Below are positions 35,081 through 43,493 of a DNA stretch of 64,000 nt, one piece after another. The notes beneath the pieces are model-generated. The model saw nothing but the letters and a program-made list of their open reading frames with translations. It was not told the DNA's origin and ran no database searches. Each line of letters begins with the position of its first letter. The first letter of the stretch is position 1. The position numbers were made by a program, and so were the translations under genes. Origin of the DNA: Variovorax sp. EL159 (GTDB lineage Bacteria > Pseudomonadota > Gammaproteobacteria > Burkholderiales > Burkholderiaceae_C); the NCBI RefSeq assembly GCF_900100965.1, contig NZ_FMUJ01000005.1, positions 124,001-188,000 on the forward strand, written 5' to 3'.

Positions 35081-36394
35081 TCAGGCCGCTTGAGCAGCCT
35101 GCTTGGTGGCGCTGATGGGAAGCGCGATGACCTCGGCTCCGCGCCGCAGACGGTCAAGGTAATCCGCCCAGGTTTGCATCATCGAACTGCGCTCTGCTTG
35201 AAACTCGGTGCGGTTGTAGGCCCTGCCCAGGCTGTCTTTCACAGCATGCGCCAGCTGCGCTTCGATCACAGATTCAGGCATGCCAAGGCGCTCAGCCATG
35301 ATGGTGCGAGCCGTGGCTCGAAACCCATGTGCGGTTACTTCGTCCTTTCCAAACCCCATTGCGCGGAACGCAGCATTGATGGCTGCGTCACTCATCGGAC
35401 GATCATGATGGCGCTCGCCGCGGAAGACGTATTCCCCGCCGCTGGTCAGCGGCGCCAGGTCGCGCAGTGCCGCCACGGCCTGTGTTGCAAGCGGCACCAC
35501 ATGAGGTTTGCCATGCAGTTTGCCGGCTTTCTCTCGTTTCATTCGCGCTGCAGGGACGGTCCATACACCCGCGTCCAGGTCAAATTCGCCCCAACGTGCT
35601 AGGCGTAGTTCCCCTGGGCGCAGCAGCACCATTGGGAGCAGCCGCAGGGCGGCCCGTACGACATGAGTGCCCTGATAGGCGTCGCAGGCTCGAAGGAGCT
35701 CGCTAAGACGAAGTGGGTCCGTGATTGCGGGAAAGTGCCGAACCGTTGGTTTGCGAAGTGCATCCTTCAGATCTCGCGCGGGGTTGCTGACGGCCTTGCC
35801 AGTGGCTACTGCGAAACGGAAAACCTGGCCGCAGTTCTCGAGTGCTCGATGCGCGGTCTCGACGACACCACGGCTTTCAATGCGCCGCAGGACAGTGAGA
35901 AGTTGGGGCGGCGTGACCTCCTCCACTGGCGTGCGTCCGATCCAAGGGAACACGTCTACTTCAAGGCGCCGGATGATCTTGTCGCCGTAGCTCGCCGCCC
36001 AGTCGTCGCGCCTGGTATTGAACCACTCGCGTGCAACATCCTCGAAGCTGTCGAGGACCGGCAGGCCTGCGTCAGCGCGCTTCGATGCCAAGTTTGCCAG
36101 GGCGAACTGAGCCCTAGCCACCTTTCGGTTGGCGCTGGGATCGACGCCGGCCGCCACCAACTGCCGAGCGGTTGCAGCCTTGTCCCGCGCGAGCTTGAGT
36201 CCTGTATCGGGGTAAGTGCCGAGGGAAAGGGTCTTGCGCTTGCCGTGCACGCTGTAGTCGAAGCGCCAGCCGTGGGAGCCGCCTTTGACGAACAGCAAAA
36301 GATACAGCCCATCGCCGTCGGATATGCGCTTGCGCTTGTCGCCGGGCTTGATGTTTCTGAGGATGATGTCTGAAGAAATAAGGTCGCGTGGCAT
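35081..36394 (-). CDS. Tyrosine integrase of element B (DUF4102 type)
   Basis: A 437-residue integrase starting at ATG 36394. Residues 5-95 (SDGDGLYLLLFVKGG, KRKTLSLGTYPDTGL) are the DUF4102 domain. The catalytic set is complete: LLRPGELRLARWGE (arginine), TAHGFRATART (His-x-x-Arg), QLAHAV (histidine) and AYNRTEF (tyrosine). It is only about 38% like the element A integrase by eye, so the two are independent. It starts 100 bp from the 36495-36510 att core, reading inwards. Confidence 0.95.
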   Translation of the reverse strand: MPRDLISSDIILRNIKPGDKRKRISDGDGLYLLLFVKGGSHGWRFDYSVHGKRKTLSLGTYPDTGLKLARDKAATARQLVAAGVDPSANRKVARAQFALANLASKRADAGLPVLDSFEDVAREWFNTRRDDWAASYGDKIIRRLEVDVFPWIGRTPVEEVTPPQLLTVLRRIESRGVVETAHRALENCGQVFRFAVATGKAVSNPARDLKDALRKPTVRHFPAITDPLRLSELLRACDAYQGTHVVRAALRLLPMVLLRPGELRLARWGEFDLDAGVWTVPAARMKREKAGKLHGKPHVVPLATQAVAALRDLAPLTSGGEYVFRGERHHDRPMSDAAINAAFRAMGFGKDEVTAHGFRATARTIMAERLGMPESVIEAQLAHAVKDSLGRAYNRTEFQAERSSMMQTWADYLDRLRRGAEVIALPISATKQAAQAA

Positions 36395-36494
36395 CTATGA
36401 GGACTCCGATCTGAAGTAACTATTGCAGTAACCAGTCGATGTCCGCTAGGTTGAACGCAGTGTTCTGGCGGCTTGCCAGCCTTCTTTCGGTAGA

Positions 36495-36510
36495 GCCCCA
36501 GGCCACCAAA
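36495..36510 (+). repeat. Right 16-bp att core of element B
   Basis: GCCCCAGGCCACCAAA, identical to 15192-15207. Only the acceptor end of the tRNA is present, unlike the other two copies. Just to its left TCGGTAGAGC resembles a tRNA D-arm. Confidence 0.85.
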
Positions 36511-36525
36511 ATTCAAAATGAAATC

Positions 36526-36557
36526 AACGGGTTACGCGAATACGTAACCCGTTTTTC
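36526..36557 (+). terminator. Rho-independent terminator after the element B att site
   Basis: AACGGGTTACG (36526-36536) pairs with CGTAACCCGTT (36543-36553) around a 6-nt loop, then a T-tract. Its sequence differs from the terminators after the other two tRNA copies. Confidence 0.85.
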
Positions 36558-36558
36558 T

Positions 36559-37215
36559 TTATGGGTACCAACCGATTGACGGCGCCGTCGGCGGGTTGAG
36601 CTTCTTCGCTTCCTGCAAATGATCCGGCGACATGTGCGGGTAGCGCATCGTTGTCATGGTCACGTTGGCGTGACCAAGGATGCGCGGCAACGTCAAGATG
36701 TTTCTGCCGTTCATCATGAAGCGGATTGCGAACGTGTGCCGCAGGACGTGCGTCATCTGGCAATACAAGTCCCGCGCGCTCGACGCCTTCTCTGAACGCG
36801 GACACTGCGTAGGCGAAATTCGCTCCATGACGCCATGTGCTCCCTCGCGTGCACGAGAATCTCCGCCTCTAAGGGCTCGTCAATGGGCACGGCGCGGGTC
36901 TTTTCTGACTTCGTGCCGGCGTATTTGATGAGCCCGTTTTTACTTGGGTCAACCGTAGCTCTTCCGCTTCGCTCCAGCGTACACCTAACCGCGAGGCAAA
37001 TCTTGCTGATGGGGCCGACGTGCGGGTTGCGAGATTCGTTGAGTGCTGCGAGCAACTTGCTGATCTGCGGCAGCGTCAGGTACGACAGTTCTGTTTGTTG
37101 AACACGGAACTACCGAAGGTTGGCCACTGGATTCTCTTGAATCCAATAGCCGAGTCTGGTGAGCTCGTTGAACATCGCGTTGAGCCGCCGATGCATGTCG
37201 TTGTTGGATTTCGCC
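36559..37215 (-). pseudogene. Broken tyrosine integrase of element C
   Basis: On the minus strand, starting about 37215, MHRRLNAMFNELTRLGYW, ELSYLTLPQISKLLAALNES, IKYAGTKSEKTRAVPID, REGVERAGLVLP and THVLRHTFAIRFMM, then ILGHANVTMTTMRYPHM, follow the order of a complete phage integrase core. They fall in at least three frames (shifts near 37108 and 36840), and the N-terminus is missing. This was once the integrase of the third insertion. Confidence 0.8.
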
Positions 37216-37274
37216 GATCTCTGACCCCGGATTTCTATCGAATACTGACCCACTGGCCTTGTGAGGCTGGGGAT

Positions 37275-37925
37275 TCACAATCTGGATATGTGCTTGATGT
37301 TCTCCTTCTTAGGTTGAGGCTTTTCAGAATTGTTTTTGAACCGAGAGCTGTCGTCCCTGGTCTCTGGGATGTGGCAGCGATGCATCCACCCATCTAACGG
37401 CACGGTGGTCATCTTCGCTCCACCGAAGACGCTAGCCCACTCCCCGAATCTCAATCTCAGATTGGTGGTGATCACAACACTGGTTATTTCGTAGAGCTTA
37501 GCGAGCAGATGGAATAGGAGCGTCCTTCCTAATTTACTGAAGCGCAGAGAGCCCGGTTCGTCCAGGATCACTAGGCCCATGTGCAGGAGCTTGTTGGCAA
37601 TCTGGCCAGTGTTCCCACTCGACTTCTCTAATTCAAGAGCATCTACCAATTCGACTATAGAGAGGGGCCGACCCGAAAGCGGTGATGTTCGATGGCTTGC
37701 ACTTCGATCATGGTTGCGAGGTGAGTCTTCTCGTTCCAGATTCACCGATGAGAGCAGCGTTGTGCGCCTGATCGAGGAACTTGCGTCCGCGCAACTGGCG
37801 CACTGTCGCTTCGTTCACCTCGCTGCGTCCAAGTCGAACCCAGCCAGATCCCGGTACGCAGGGAACTTGGCCAGTTTCATCTGATCTGATGTGCCAGTGA
37901 GCGCATCTCTCGCTCGGTGGTTTCA
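37275..37925 (-). pseudogene. istB: IS21-family IstB remnant
   Basis: SEVNEATVRQLRGRKFLDQ and NAALIGESGT match the start of the IstB ATPase; after a frameshift near 37720, GLVILDEPGSLRFSK, LLFHLLAKLYEITSVVITTN and FGEWASVFGG continue the family pattern (Walker B region and sensor). The Walker A loop is damaged. It lies downstream of the IstA remnant on the same strand, in the normal IS21 order. Confidence 0.8.
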
Positions 37926-38172
37926 GACTTGAGCAGCTTTGACAGTATCGGTTGGGCCGCTTCGAAGGCAGAAACGCCCTGGTCGCCAAGTTCCGCACTG
38001 CGTATGCTATGCCATGCTTGAGACTCCTAAGAAGGCTGACGTCGGCATCGTGGTCGAATCAGGTGCCATGGCGTGTCCTTTGTGCGGCAGGGCTTCCCGC
38101 AGTGAGTCGTCGCACCGTGCGTGCACCTGCGGCTCTGTAGAGAGCTGAAGGCTTACTACGCAACTGCCTATC

Positions 38173-38905
38173 TCAGGAACGGCGGACTTTTTCGTTGACC
38201 GGGCGATGTGGAATGTTTAGGACGTGCATCTTTGTCGCGACGCTAGCATCCAAATCCACCTCGACAGCAGCAATGACCACGTGCTCTTCGTGATGCAGCA
38301 CTAGGGTCGAGACTTCCACTATCTCTCGATTCCCCTGGGTTTCTCTAGCAGCATCGCTTGCAGCCGTTCGAACAGTGTCGCAGCTCTGCAAATGGAGCAC
38401 CGTTCCTGAGAGCGCACTAGGCCTCCTCTGTAGTACGGCCAGATAGTGGCGCCAGTCGTGACCACCTACGCCGTGCCTCCGATCGATGCCTCTATCGTGC
38501 TCGCATATCACCTGACGTTCGACTGCCACCACCAGTCGGTCGGCGTACACCCGTAGGCTGACTGGCCGTGTGAATCGGCCGTAGATCGCGCTGCTGTTTC
38601 GGCGATTTGGTTGTCTCAATCGCAAGCCAAGCCGCGAGCTTCTCGGCATAGGGATTGAGCTTGCCTGAGTTGGTCCGCTTGGAGTGGCGCGGCATTTCTT
38701 CGCCCGCTCGCAGGTACTTCGCGCTGCTCTTGATAAGCTCACACTGCTCATATCGCCCCAGTCCGCAGAGCCCGTCAAGAACCTGTACTTGCCGCTGTAG
38801 GCAAAGGGCACCATGTGCAGACCCCCTCGATCTGCTTGCCCAGCTATACGGCTGGGCTGACGAAGCTGCAGAAGCAATCAGCGAGTGTTCTGAAGAACTC
38901 GACAT
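38173..38905 (-). pseudogene. istA: IS21-family IstA remnant
   Basis: PVSLRVYADRLVVAVERQVI, HDWRHYLAVLQRRPSALSG and HVLNIPHRPV follow the C-terminal pattern of IstA transposases (RVRVYAD...H...YL.RKP.A...HVLN.L.R). Upstream, LNPYAEKLAAWLAIE in another frame is the IstA N-terminal region. The catalytic DDE core is not intact, so the element cannot move itself. Confidence 0.75.
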
Positions 38906-39044
38906 TCGTGGCGCAGCCTGTGAGCGTGCTTCCGACGGCCTACAGCTTCCATCCTGAGGAGGCGCAATTGCCTAGCTTTGAGCCTGCACCACGCTGATGT
39001 ATCCGTCCCCGCCCGATCACCGTCCTCAGGCTGGGGTTCTAGGT

Positions 39045-40178
39045 TCATCGGCCTCGACGAATGACCAATCCTACTGATGTAGCGACATAGCTCGCGATGA
39101 GCAATTTGATATGGATGTCTGACACGTATGGAGGGACATCGACATGGTAGTCCAGCGCATGGGCGGGCGGTCCGATGATCACGTCTTCAACGTAATGCCC
39201 TCTTTCGCGAAGACGAACCACCAAGGCTTCAATGTCTTGCCGACGATAGATGACGGTCGGGCCCTCCGTGATCGTGTCCTCATTGGAGGACATGTTCAGT
39301 TCAGTCGTGTGAACTCCAATGCCACCCACTCTCAGGGTTTTCTCCACGGCGTTGATAACAAAATTCAGCCCTGCCTCCAGCGACCCAAGATGCTCAAAAC
39401 AACAAGAAGACCAATTGAAGTCGTAGTCAGTGAGGTCTGAAGCGATGTTATTCATATCGCATGGCCGGTGCGTCACGAATTTGCGAAAATTTTCGTTCGG
39501 AGTTATGCCCGGGTGGAAGAGCGTCTCCAAGCTGTCGCCATACTGCCTTGTTGAAGTCCAAATATCGTTGCCCTCTGAATCGGGCGGTGCATCGGTCGCG
39601 GTGATGTAGGCTCCCATCGACGCGAAGATGGCGGGTAAGGGTTCGACGCCAACTCCGAAAACCAAACCTCGTGCACCTGGGCGCACGATGCCAGATTCGA
39701 TGAACTTGTGGAGGATGTATACCCATTCCCACTGCTTGCGATGAAAGTCCGGCTTCTGCTCAAAGAGCTTAGTCAGTTGCGCGTAGCGAGGATGGAAGAA
39801 GTCCTCGGCCTGGCAATTGGCGAACCGCAGAAATGGCGCATCGGCAGGCAGTAGCTGGTATTCGGCCTGTGGCTTAAAGACTGCACGATGATGAAATTCG
39901 ACCGAGTCGCGAAGCAGGTTGAAGTTGTGGCGTGCTTCCCAGTGATCGCGATGGAGTTCTTCGTGTGACCTTCGTACATGGTCGAGCACAACTGCTTGCT
40001 GATCAATTGTTTTCCCCAGGCTCTTGACCTGTTCATGCAAGGTCACTATTTCTTGATCAACATTTCGATGCAACTCTCCGCGGAGTTCCATGACTCGTTG
40101 GTCTGCAATGCCTGCGATCCTTGGCTGAAGTCTTGCCCAGAATGGTCGTGCGATCTGTTTTCCAAGCTGCTTCAACAT
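39045..40178 (-). CDS. Coiled-coil SAM methyltransferase, surface-glycan type
   Basis: A 377-residue protein. Residues 25-90 form a long coiled coil (LHRNVDQEIVTLHEQVKSL). Residues 165-260 have RGLVFGVGVEPLPAIFASMG, the glycine-rich AdoMet site, then YITATDAPP and CCFEHLGSLEAGLNFV. Such coiled-coil methyltransferases are common in O-antigen and capsule loci, where they modify glycans or tether to assembly proteins. It is on the same strand as the other methyltransferase-like gene and both are left over from a larger locus. Confidence 0.75.
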   Translation of the reverse strand: MLKQLGKQIARPFWARLQPRIAGIADQRVMELRGELHRNVDQEIVTLHEQVKSLGKTIDQQAVVLDHVRRSHEELHRDHWEARHNFNLLRDSVEFHHRAVFKPQAEYQLLPADAPFLRFANCQAEDFFHPRYAQLTKLFEQKPDFHRKQWEWVYILHKFIESGIVRPGARGLVFGVGVEPLPAIFASMGAYITATDAPPDSEGNDIWTSTRQYGDSLETLFHPGITPNENFRKFVTHRPCDMNNIASDLTDYDFNWSSCCFEHLGSLEAGLNFVINAVEKTLRVGGIGVHTTELNMSSNEDTITEGPTVIYRRQDIEALVVRLRERGHYVEDVIIGPPAHALDYHVDVPPYVSDIHIKLLIASYVATSVGLVIRRGR

Positions 40179-40252
40179 TCAGTTCTTCCCTTCAAGCTTT
40201 TGAGCTGATTATGCGTGGCGCAGTATCGCGAAGACGTAGTGTTGTGAGGCTG

Positions 40253-40390
40253 CTACTGCAGCGTTACTTTTGTTTCTTCCATGGCCAGCATCACACCCGG
40301 CGCGCTCTTGGCGATCTCGACAAGCACGCTTCCGTGCTTGAAATCGCCGATGGTTTCGGAGCTGAGCAGTGTGGAGATGAGGTTCTTCAC
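40253..40390 (-). pseudogene. Short open segment, possible gene remnant
   Basis: From the GTG at 40390, 45 codons read VKNLISTLLSSETIGDF and GSVLVEIAKSAPGVMLAM before a TAG. The composition is protein-like but there is no clear ribosome site and no match to a family I know. It could be the C-terminal stub of a lost gene between the two methyltransferase genes. Confidence 0.3.
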
Positions 40391-40509
40391 ATCTAGCGCG
40401 CTGCTCAGGCTTCAGCATGGCAAGCTACCAACGAAATAGTCGATCCATCACAATCGAGCCTTTACCTCCCAGCCTTTGGGCCGGGGGGCGCTCTGGGGAT
40501 GTAGTGGAT

Positions 40510-41559
40510 TTATTCAGGAGCCGATGAGTTGGCAGTGTTGAGCTGTTTGAGCCACCGCATGCTGGCCTTGTGACCATTTGTTCCAACTAACCAGTACCGG
40601 GTTGGCTGATAAAGCTGTTCCGTGGAGAAGATGGTGAAGACCGATGCCAGATCGTTCCGAACGAAGAACGCATTTACGCCTGTCAAGTTGCACGATACAA
40701 GGGTGTACCGGTCCTTCAGTTCATTGACCCACGCTTGTAGCGTTGCGCCATAGTAGTCATCACCGGACCACATGTGGGTGTTGTTGTAAGCCATCGTAAG
40801 TGCAGTGGGGGGCGGGAATTTCCCGTTGTACTCAACGCAGAGCAGCTTTGGTTTAATTGTTTCGAGAGACTTTCGGACCAAAAGGAGGTCATTGCCGTCC
40901 GTGTCGAAGGTGTAAAAGTCAATGTCCGTGGTGCCGGCGAAGTCACGAAATTCATGAATCAGCGCTCCCATTGAGTCGAGTGTGGCGAAGCTCTCTTTGA
41001 CAAAGAGCTGGCTTGTTCTCAGTGAGCCGAGCGCTTCCTTGATGCGCGAAATATTGGTATGACTCCCATCGAGCCACGAACCCTTGAAGCCATCAAGCAG
41101 GAGCTGATGTGTGTTGTTTTCCAAGCCGTCGCCACAGCCAACCTCGATGAACGTCTTTGAAAGCGGGACGAGTGTTTCGATTCTGCGGAGGCACTCACGA
41201 ATAATTCCATCCTCATCGCATTGAGAGTACGTATTCCAGCCCTTGATAACGGGGTTGTCTGGCATCGCTTGGCCAATCTTTTGCCTTAAGTCTGCTTGCA
41301 TGGTTGCGATGTCTTGGTGCGTGTGCCCGGCGGTCTTGCTCGCATTCAGATGAAGATCTAGCTCCTGTACCGTGATAGAGACCTTTTGCACATCTCGCTC
41401 AAGGCGACCAGCTAACGTGTTTTCCAGGTCAGTCTGATGCTTGATCTCGTCTCGAACCTTTGACAGGTCTTCCCGCATCCCAGAAATCTGGGACGGCGCA
41501 CTGATGGCAATACTGTAGAGACGAGCAAGTTGACGAAACGGCGTTCTATCTTGAAGCAT
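40510..41559 (-). CDS. Coiled-coil methyltransferase-like protein (FkbM-like)
   Basis: A 349-residue protein with the same layout as the 39045-40178 gene: N-terminal coiled coil (residues 25-95; LSKVRDEIKHQTDLENTLAG), then a methyltransferase-like domain. NTYSQCDEDGIIRECLRRI and FIEVGCGDGLENNT are the usual start and AdoMet loop of this glycan-associated group; DFYTFDTDGNDLLLVR follows. The substrate is probably a sugar or lipid-linked glycan. It is the last full gene before the right tRNA fragment. Confidence 0.75.
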   Translation of the reverse strand: MLQDRTPFRQLARLYSIAISAPSQISGMREDLSKVRDEIKHQTDLENTLAGRLERDVQKVSITVQELDLHLNASKTAGHTHQDIATMQADLRQKIGQAMPDNPVIKGWNTYSQCDEDGIIRECLRRIETLVPLSKTFIEVGCGDGLENNTHQLLLDGFKGSWLDGSHTNISRIKEALGSLRTSQLFVKESFATLDSMGALIHEFRDFAGTTDIDFYTFDTDGNDLLLVRKSLETIKPKLLCVEYNGKFPPPTALTMAYNNTHMWSGDDYYGATLQAWVNELKDRYTLVSCNLTGVNAFFVRNDLASVFTIFSTEQLYQPTRYWLVGTNGHKASMRWLKQLNTANSSAPE

Positions 41560-41947
41560 GTTCTTGTTCGGTAGTGAGTGTGCAGAAGTGTATCTGCCTG
41601 TAGCGGGCTGCCGCTGTCGCAGCGTGACCTCTGCCCCAAGGGTTCTAGATGATCTCGATCAGTACGCCTACCTGTTTCTGGTGCATCTCGACCGTCCTTT
41701 CTACGTTGTCGGCTATTGGGCTCAGGCATCGCCGATATTCGTCCCGCAGTGTTGAATTCAACAGCCGGTCATCACCCTGGGGACAACTCCCGTAAGAGAA
41801 TTGGGCAAAAGGGCGTGCATGCAGTAGGCCAGAAGAGCGTCAAAGCCGATGGGAAGGCTGCGTTCAGCGATAGTCGAGAAGTACTCGATATTCCCACTGA
41901 CCGTCCGCAACCTCGCGTGGATGCTGGGTTGCACTTTAAATCTAAAA
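41560..41947. other. Gap before the right att site
   Basis: About 390 bp with only short frames, none convincing. It is the right end of element C. Confidence 0.4.
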
Positions 41948-41988
41948 CCCGCGTGTCGGTGGTTCGATCCCGCCCTAGGCCACCAAAT
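41948..41988 (+). other. tRNA-Phe 3' fragment, attachment site at the right end of the islands
   Basis: CCGCGTGTCGGTGGTTCGAT is identical to the T-arm region of the 15156-15205 copy; the acceptor part CCGCCCTAGGCCACCA differs by one base. The anticodon arm is degraded (TCTAAAACCC). It marks the junction between the accessory DNA and the chromosomal backbone. Confidence 0.85.
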
Positions 41989-41992
41989 CGCC

Positions 41993-42028
41993 AAGCCCTT
42001 GATTCTTTACAGGATCAGGGGCTTTTCT
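41993..42028 (+). terminator. Terminator after the right tRNA fragment
   Basis: AAGCCCTTGATTC (41993-42005) pairs with GGATCAGGGGCTT (42012-42024), with two G-T pairs, and is followed by TTTT. Probably the native terminator of the chromosomal tRNA-Phe gene. Confidence 0.75.
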
Positions 42029-42075
42029 GCTTCCGAGCCCTGCAGCCAGATCCGGCCGCCCGACAACCACGCAGC

Positions 42076-43473
42076 TCAACGCACCAGCAACTTCATCATC
42101 CGCTCAAAAGTTTTCCCGTAAGGCGGCTTGAACAGCCCCAGCCCATTGAACGCCGACTGATGAAAGATCGGCTTCATCTTCGAGAAGGTCTCGAAGCCGT
42201 ACTCCCCGTGGTACGCCCCCATGCCGCTCGCGCCGACGCCGCCGAAGGGCAGGTCGTCCTGGGCGATGTGCAGCAGGGTGTCGTTGATCGACACGCCGCC
42301 AGCCACGGTGTCGTGCATCACGCGGTCGATGGTCGTGCGGTTCTTCTCGAACAGGTACAGCGCCAGCGGGCGCGGGTGCGCGTTGACGTAGGCAATGGCT
42401 TCGTCGATGGCGCCATAGCCCATCACCGGCAGCAGCGGGCCGAAGATCTCTTCTTTCATCACGCGCATGCCGTCCTGCACACCGGTCAGCAGCACCGGCG
42501 GAAAGCGCCGCGTGGCCGCGTCGGGCGCCATGTCGGACAGCGGCGTGGCCACTGCGCCATCCTGCTGCGCCAGCGCCGCCAGTTCCTGCAGCCGCGAGAA
42601 ATGGCGCGGGCTCACGATGCTCGTGTAGTCGGTGTTGCTGGCTAGGTTCGGGTACATCGCCGCGAACACGCGCCGCGCGCTGTCGATGAAGCGCTGCTGC
42701 TGGCCTTCGGGCACCAGCACGTAGTCGGGCGCGATGCAGGTCTGGCCCGCATTGAGCGTCTTGCCAACGAGGATGCGTTCCACGGCTTTCTCGAAATTGG
42801 CGTCGGGCCCGATGATCGCCGGCGACTTGCCGCCCAGCTCCAGCGTGACCGGCGTGAGGTTCTCGCTCGCGGCGCGCATCACGTGGTGGCCCACGGCGGT
42901 CGAGCCGGTGAACAGCAGGTGATCGAAGGGCAGGCTGGAGAATTCGCGCGCCGCCTCGGCGTCGCCGTTGACGACCGCGATCTCGTCGGCCGCGAAGCTT
43001 GCGCGCACCAGCGTTGCGAACAGTTCGGCAAAGCGCGGCGTGAACTCCGACTGCTTGAGCATGATGCGATTGCCCGCGGCCAGCGCCGCGGTCATCGGCC
43101 CGACGGCCAGGTTCAGCGGGTAGTTCCACGGCACCACGATGCCGACCACGCCCAGCGGCTGCGGCATGATCCGCGACGACGCGGGCTTGAACCACAAACC
43201 GGTCGAGCGGCGCCGCACGCGCATCCATTTCTTGCCGTGGCTCAACGCATGGTTGATGCCCTCGATGGCGGGGAACACTTCGGCCAGTTCGGTTTCCTGG
43301 AACGGGCGGTTGAAGAAGTCGGCGCTGATGGCGGCGGCGATCTCGCGGCGGTTGTCCTTCACCAGCGCGCGCAGGCGTCGCAGGCGGTCGGCGCGCTCGC
43401 TCCAGGGCGGCGTCTGGGCACGCAGGCTCGCGGCCCGCATGGCATCGAAGGTCTGTCGCATGTCTTGTGTCAT
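42076..43473 (-). CDS. calB: Coniferyl-aldehyde dehydrogenase
   Basis: The ATG at 43473 gives 465 residues, the usual length. The catalytic glutamate is in VTLELGGKSPAIIGP, the catalytic cysteine in NAGQTCIAPDYVL, and the NAD site in LLFTGSTAVGHHV. The PYGKTFERMMKLL C-terminus is typical of the coniferyl-aldehyde dehydrogenase branch, which oxidises aromatic or medium-chain aldehydes with NAD(P). It is the last gene of the porin-to-CalB operon and would finish in the cytoplasm what starts in the periplasm. Confidence 0.88.
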   Translation of the reverse strand: MTQDMRQTFDAMRAASLRAQTPPWSERADRLRRLRALVKDNRREIAAAISADFFNRPFQETELAEVFPAIEGINHALSHGKKWMRVRRRSTGLWFKPASSRIMPQPLGVVGIVVPWNYPLNLAVGPMTAALAAGNRIMLKQSEFTPRFAELFATLVRASFAADEIAVVNGDAEAAREFSSLPFDHLLFTGSTAVGHHVMRAASENLTPVTLELGGKSPAIIGPDANFEKAVERILVGKTLNAGQTCIAPDYVLVPEGQQQRFIDSARRVFAAMYPNLASNTDYTSIVSPRHFSRLQELAALAQQDGAVATPLSDMAPDAATRRFPPVLLTGVQDGMRVMKEEIFGPLLPVMGYGAIDEAIAYVNAHPRPLALYLFEKNRTTIDRVMHDTVAGGVSINDTLLHIAQDDLPFGGVGASGMGAYHGEYGFETFSKMKPIFHQSAFNGLGLFKPPYGKTFERMMKLLVR

Positions 43474-43493
43474 GGGTTCTTCGCCAGGGCCTT

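Noticed and set aside
36485..36513. Miniature tRNA made of D-arm plus acceptor end
   Set aside because: TCGGTAGAGC next to the att core resembles a D-arm, but no anticodon arm is present and ten bases could match by chance.
38014..38148. 44-residue zinc-ribbon-like plus-strand ORF (CPLCG ... CTCG)
   Set aside because: It lies between the IstB and IstA remnants, on the opposite strand, with no ribosome site.
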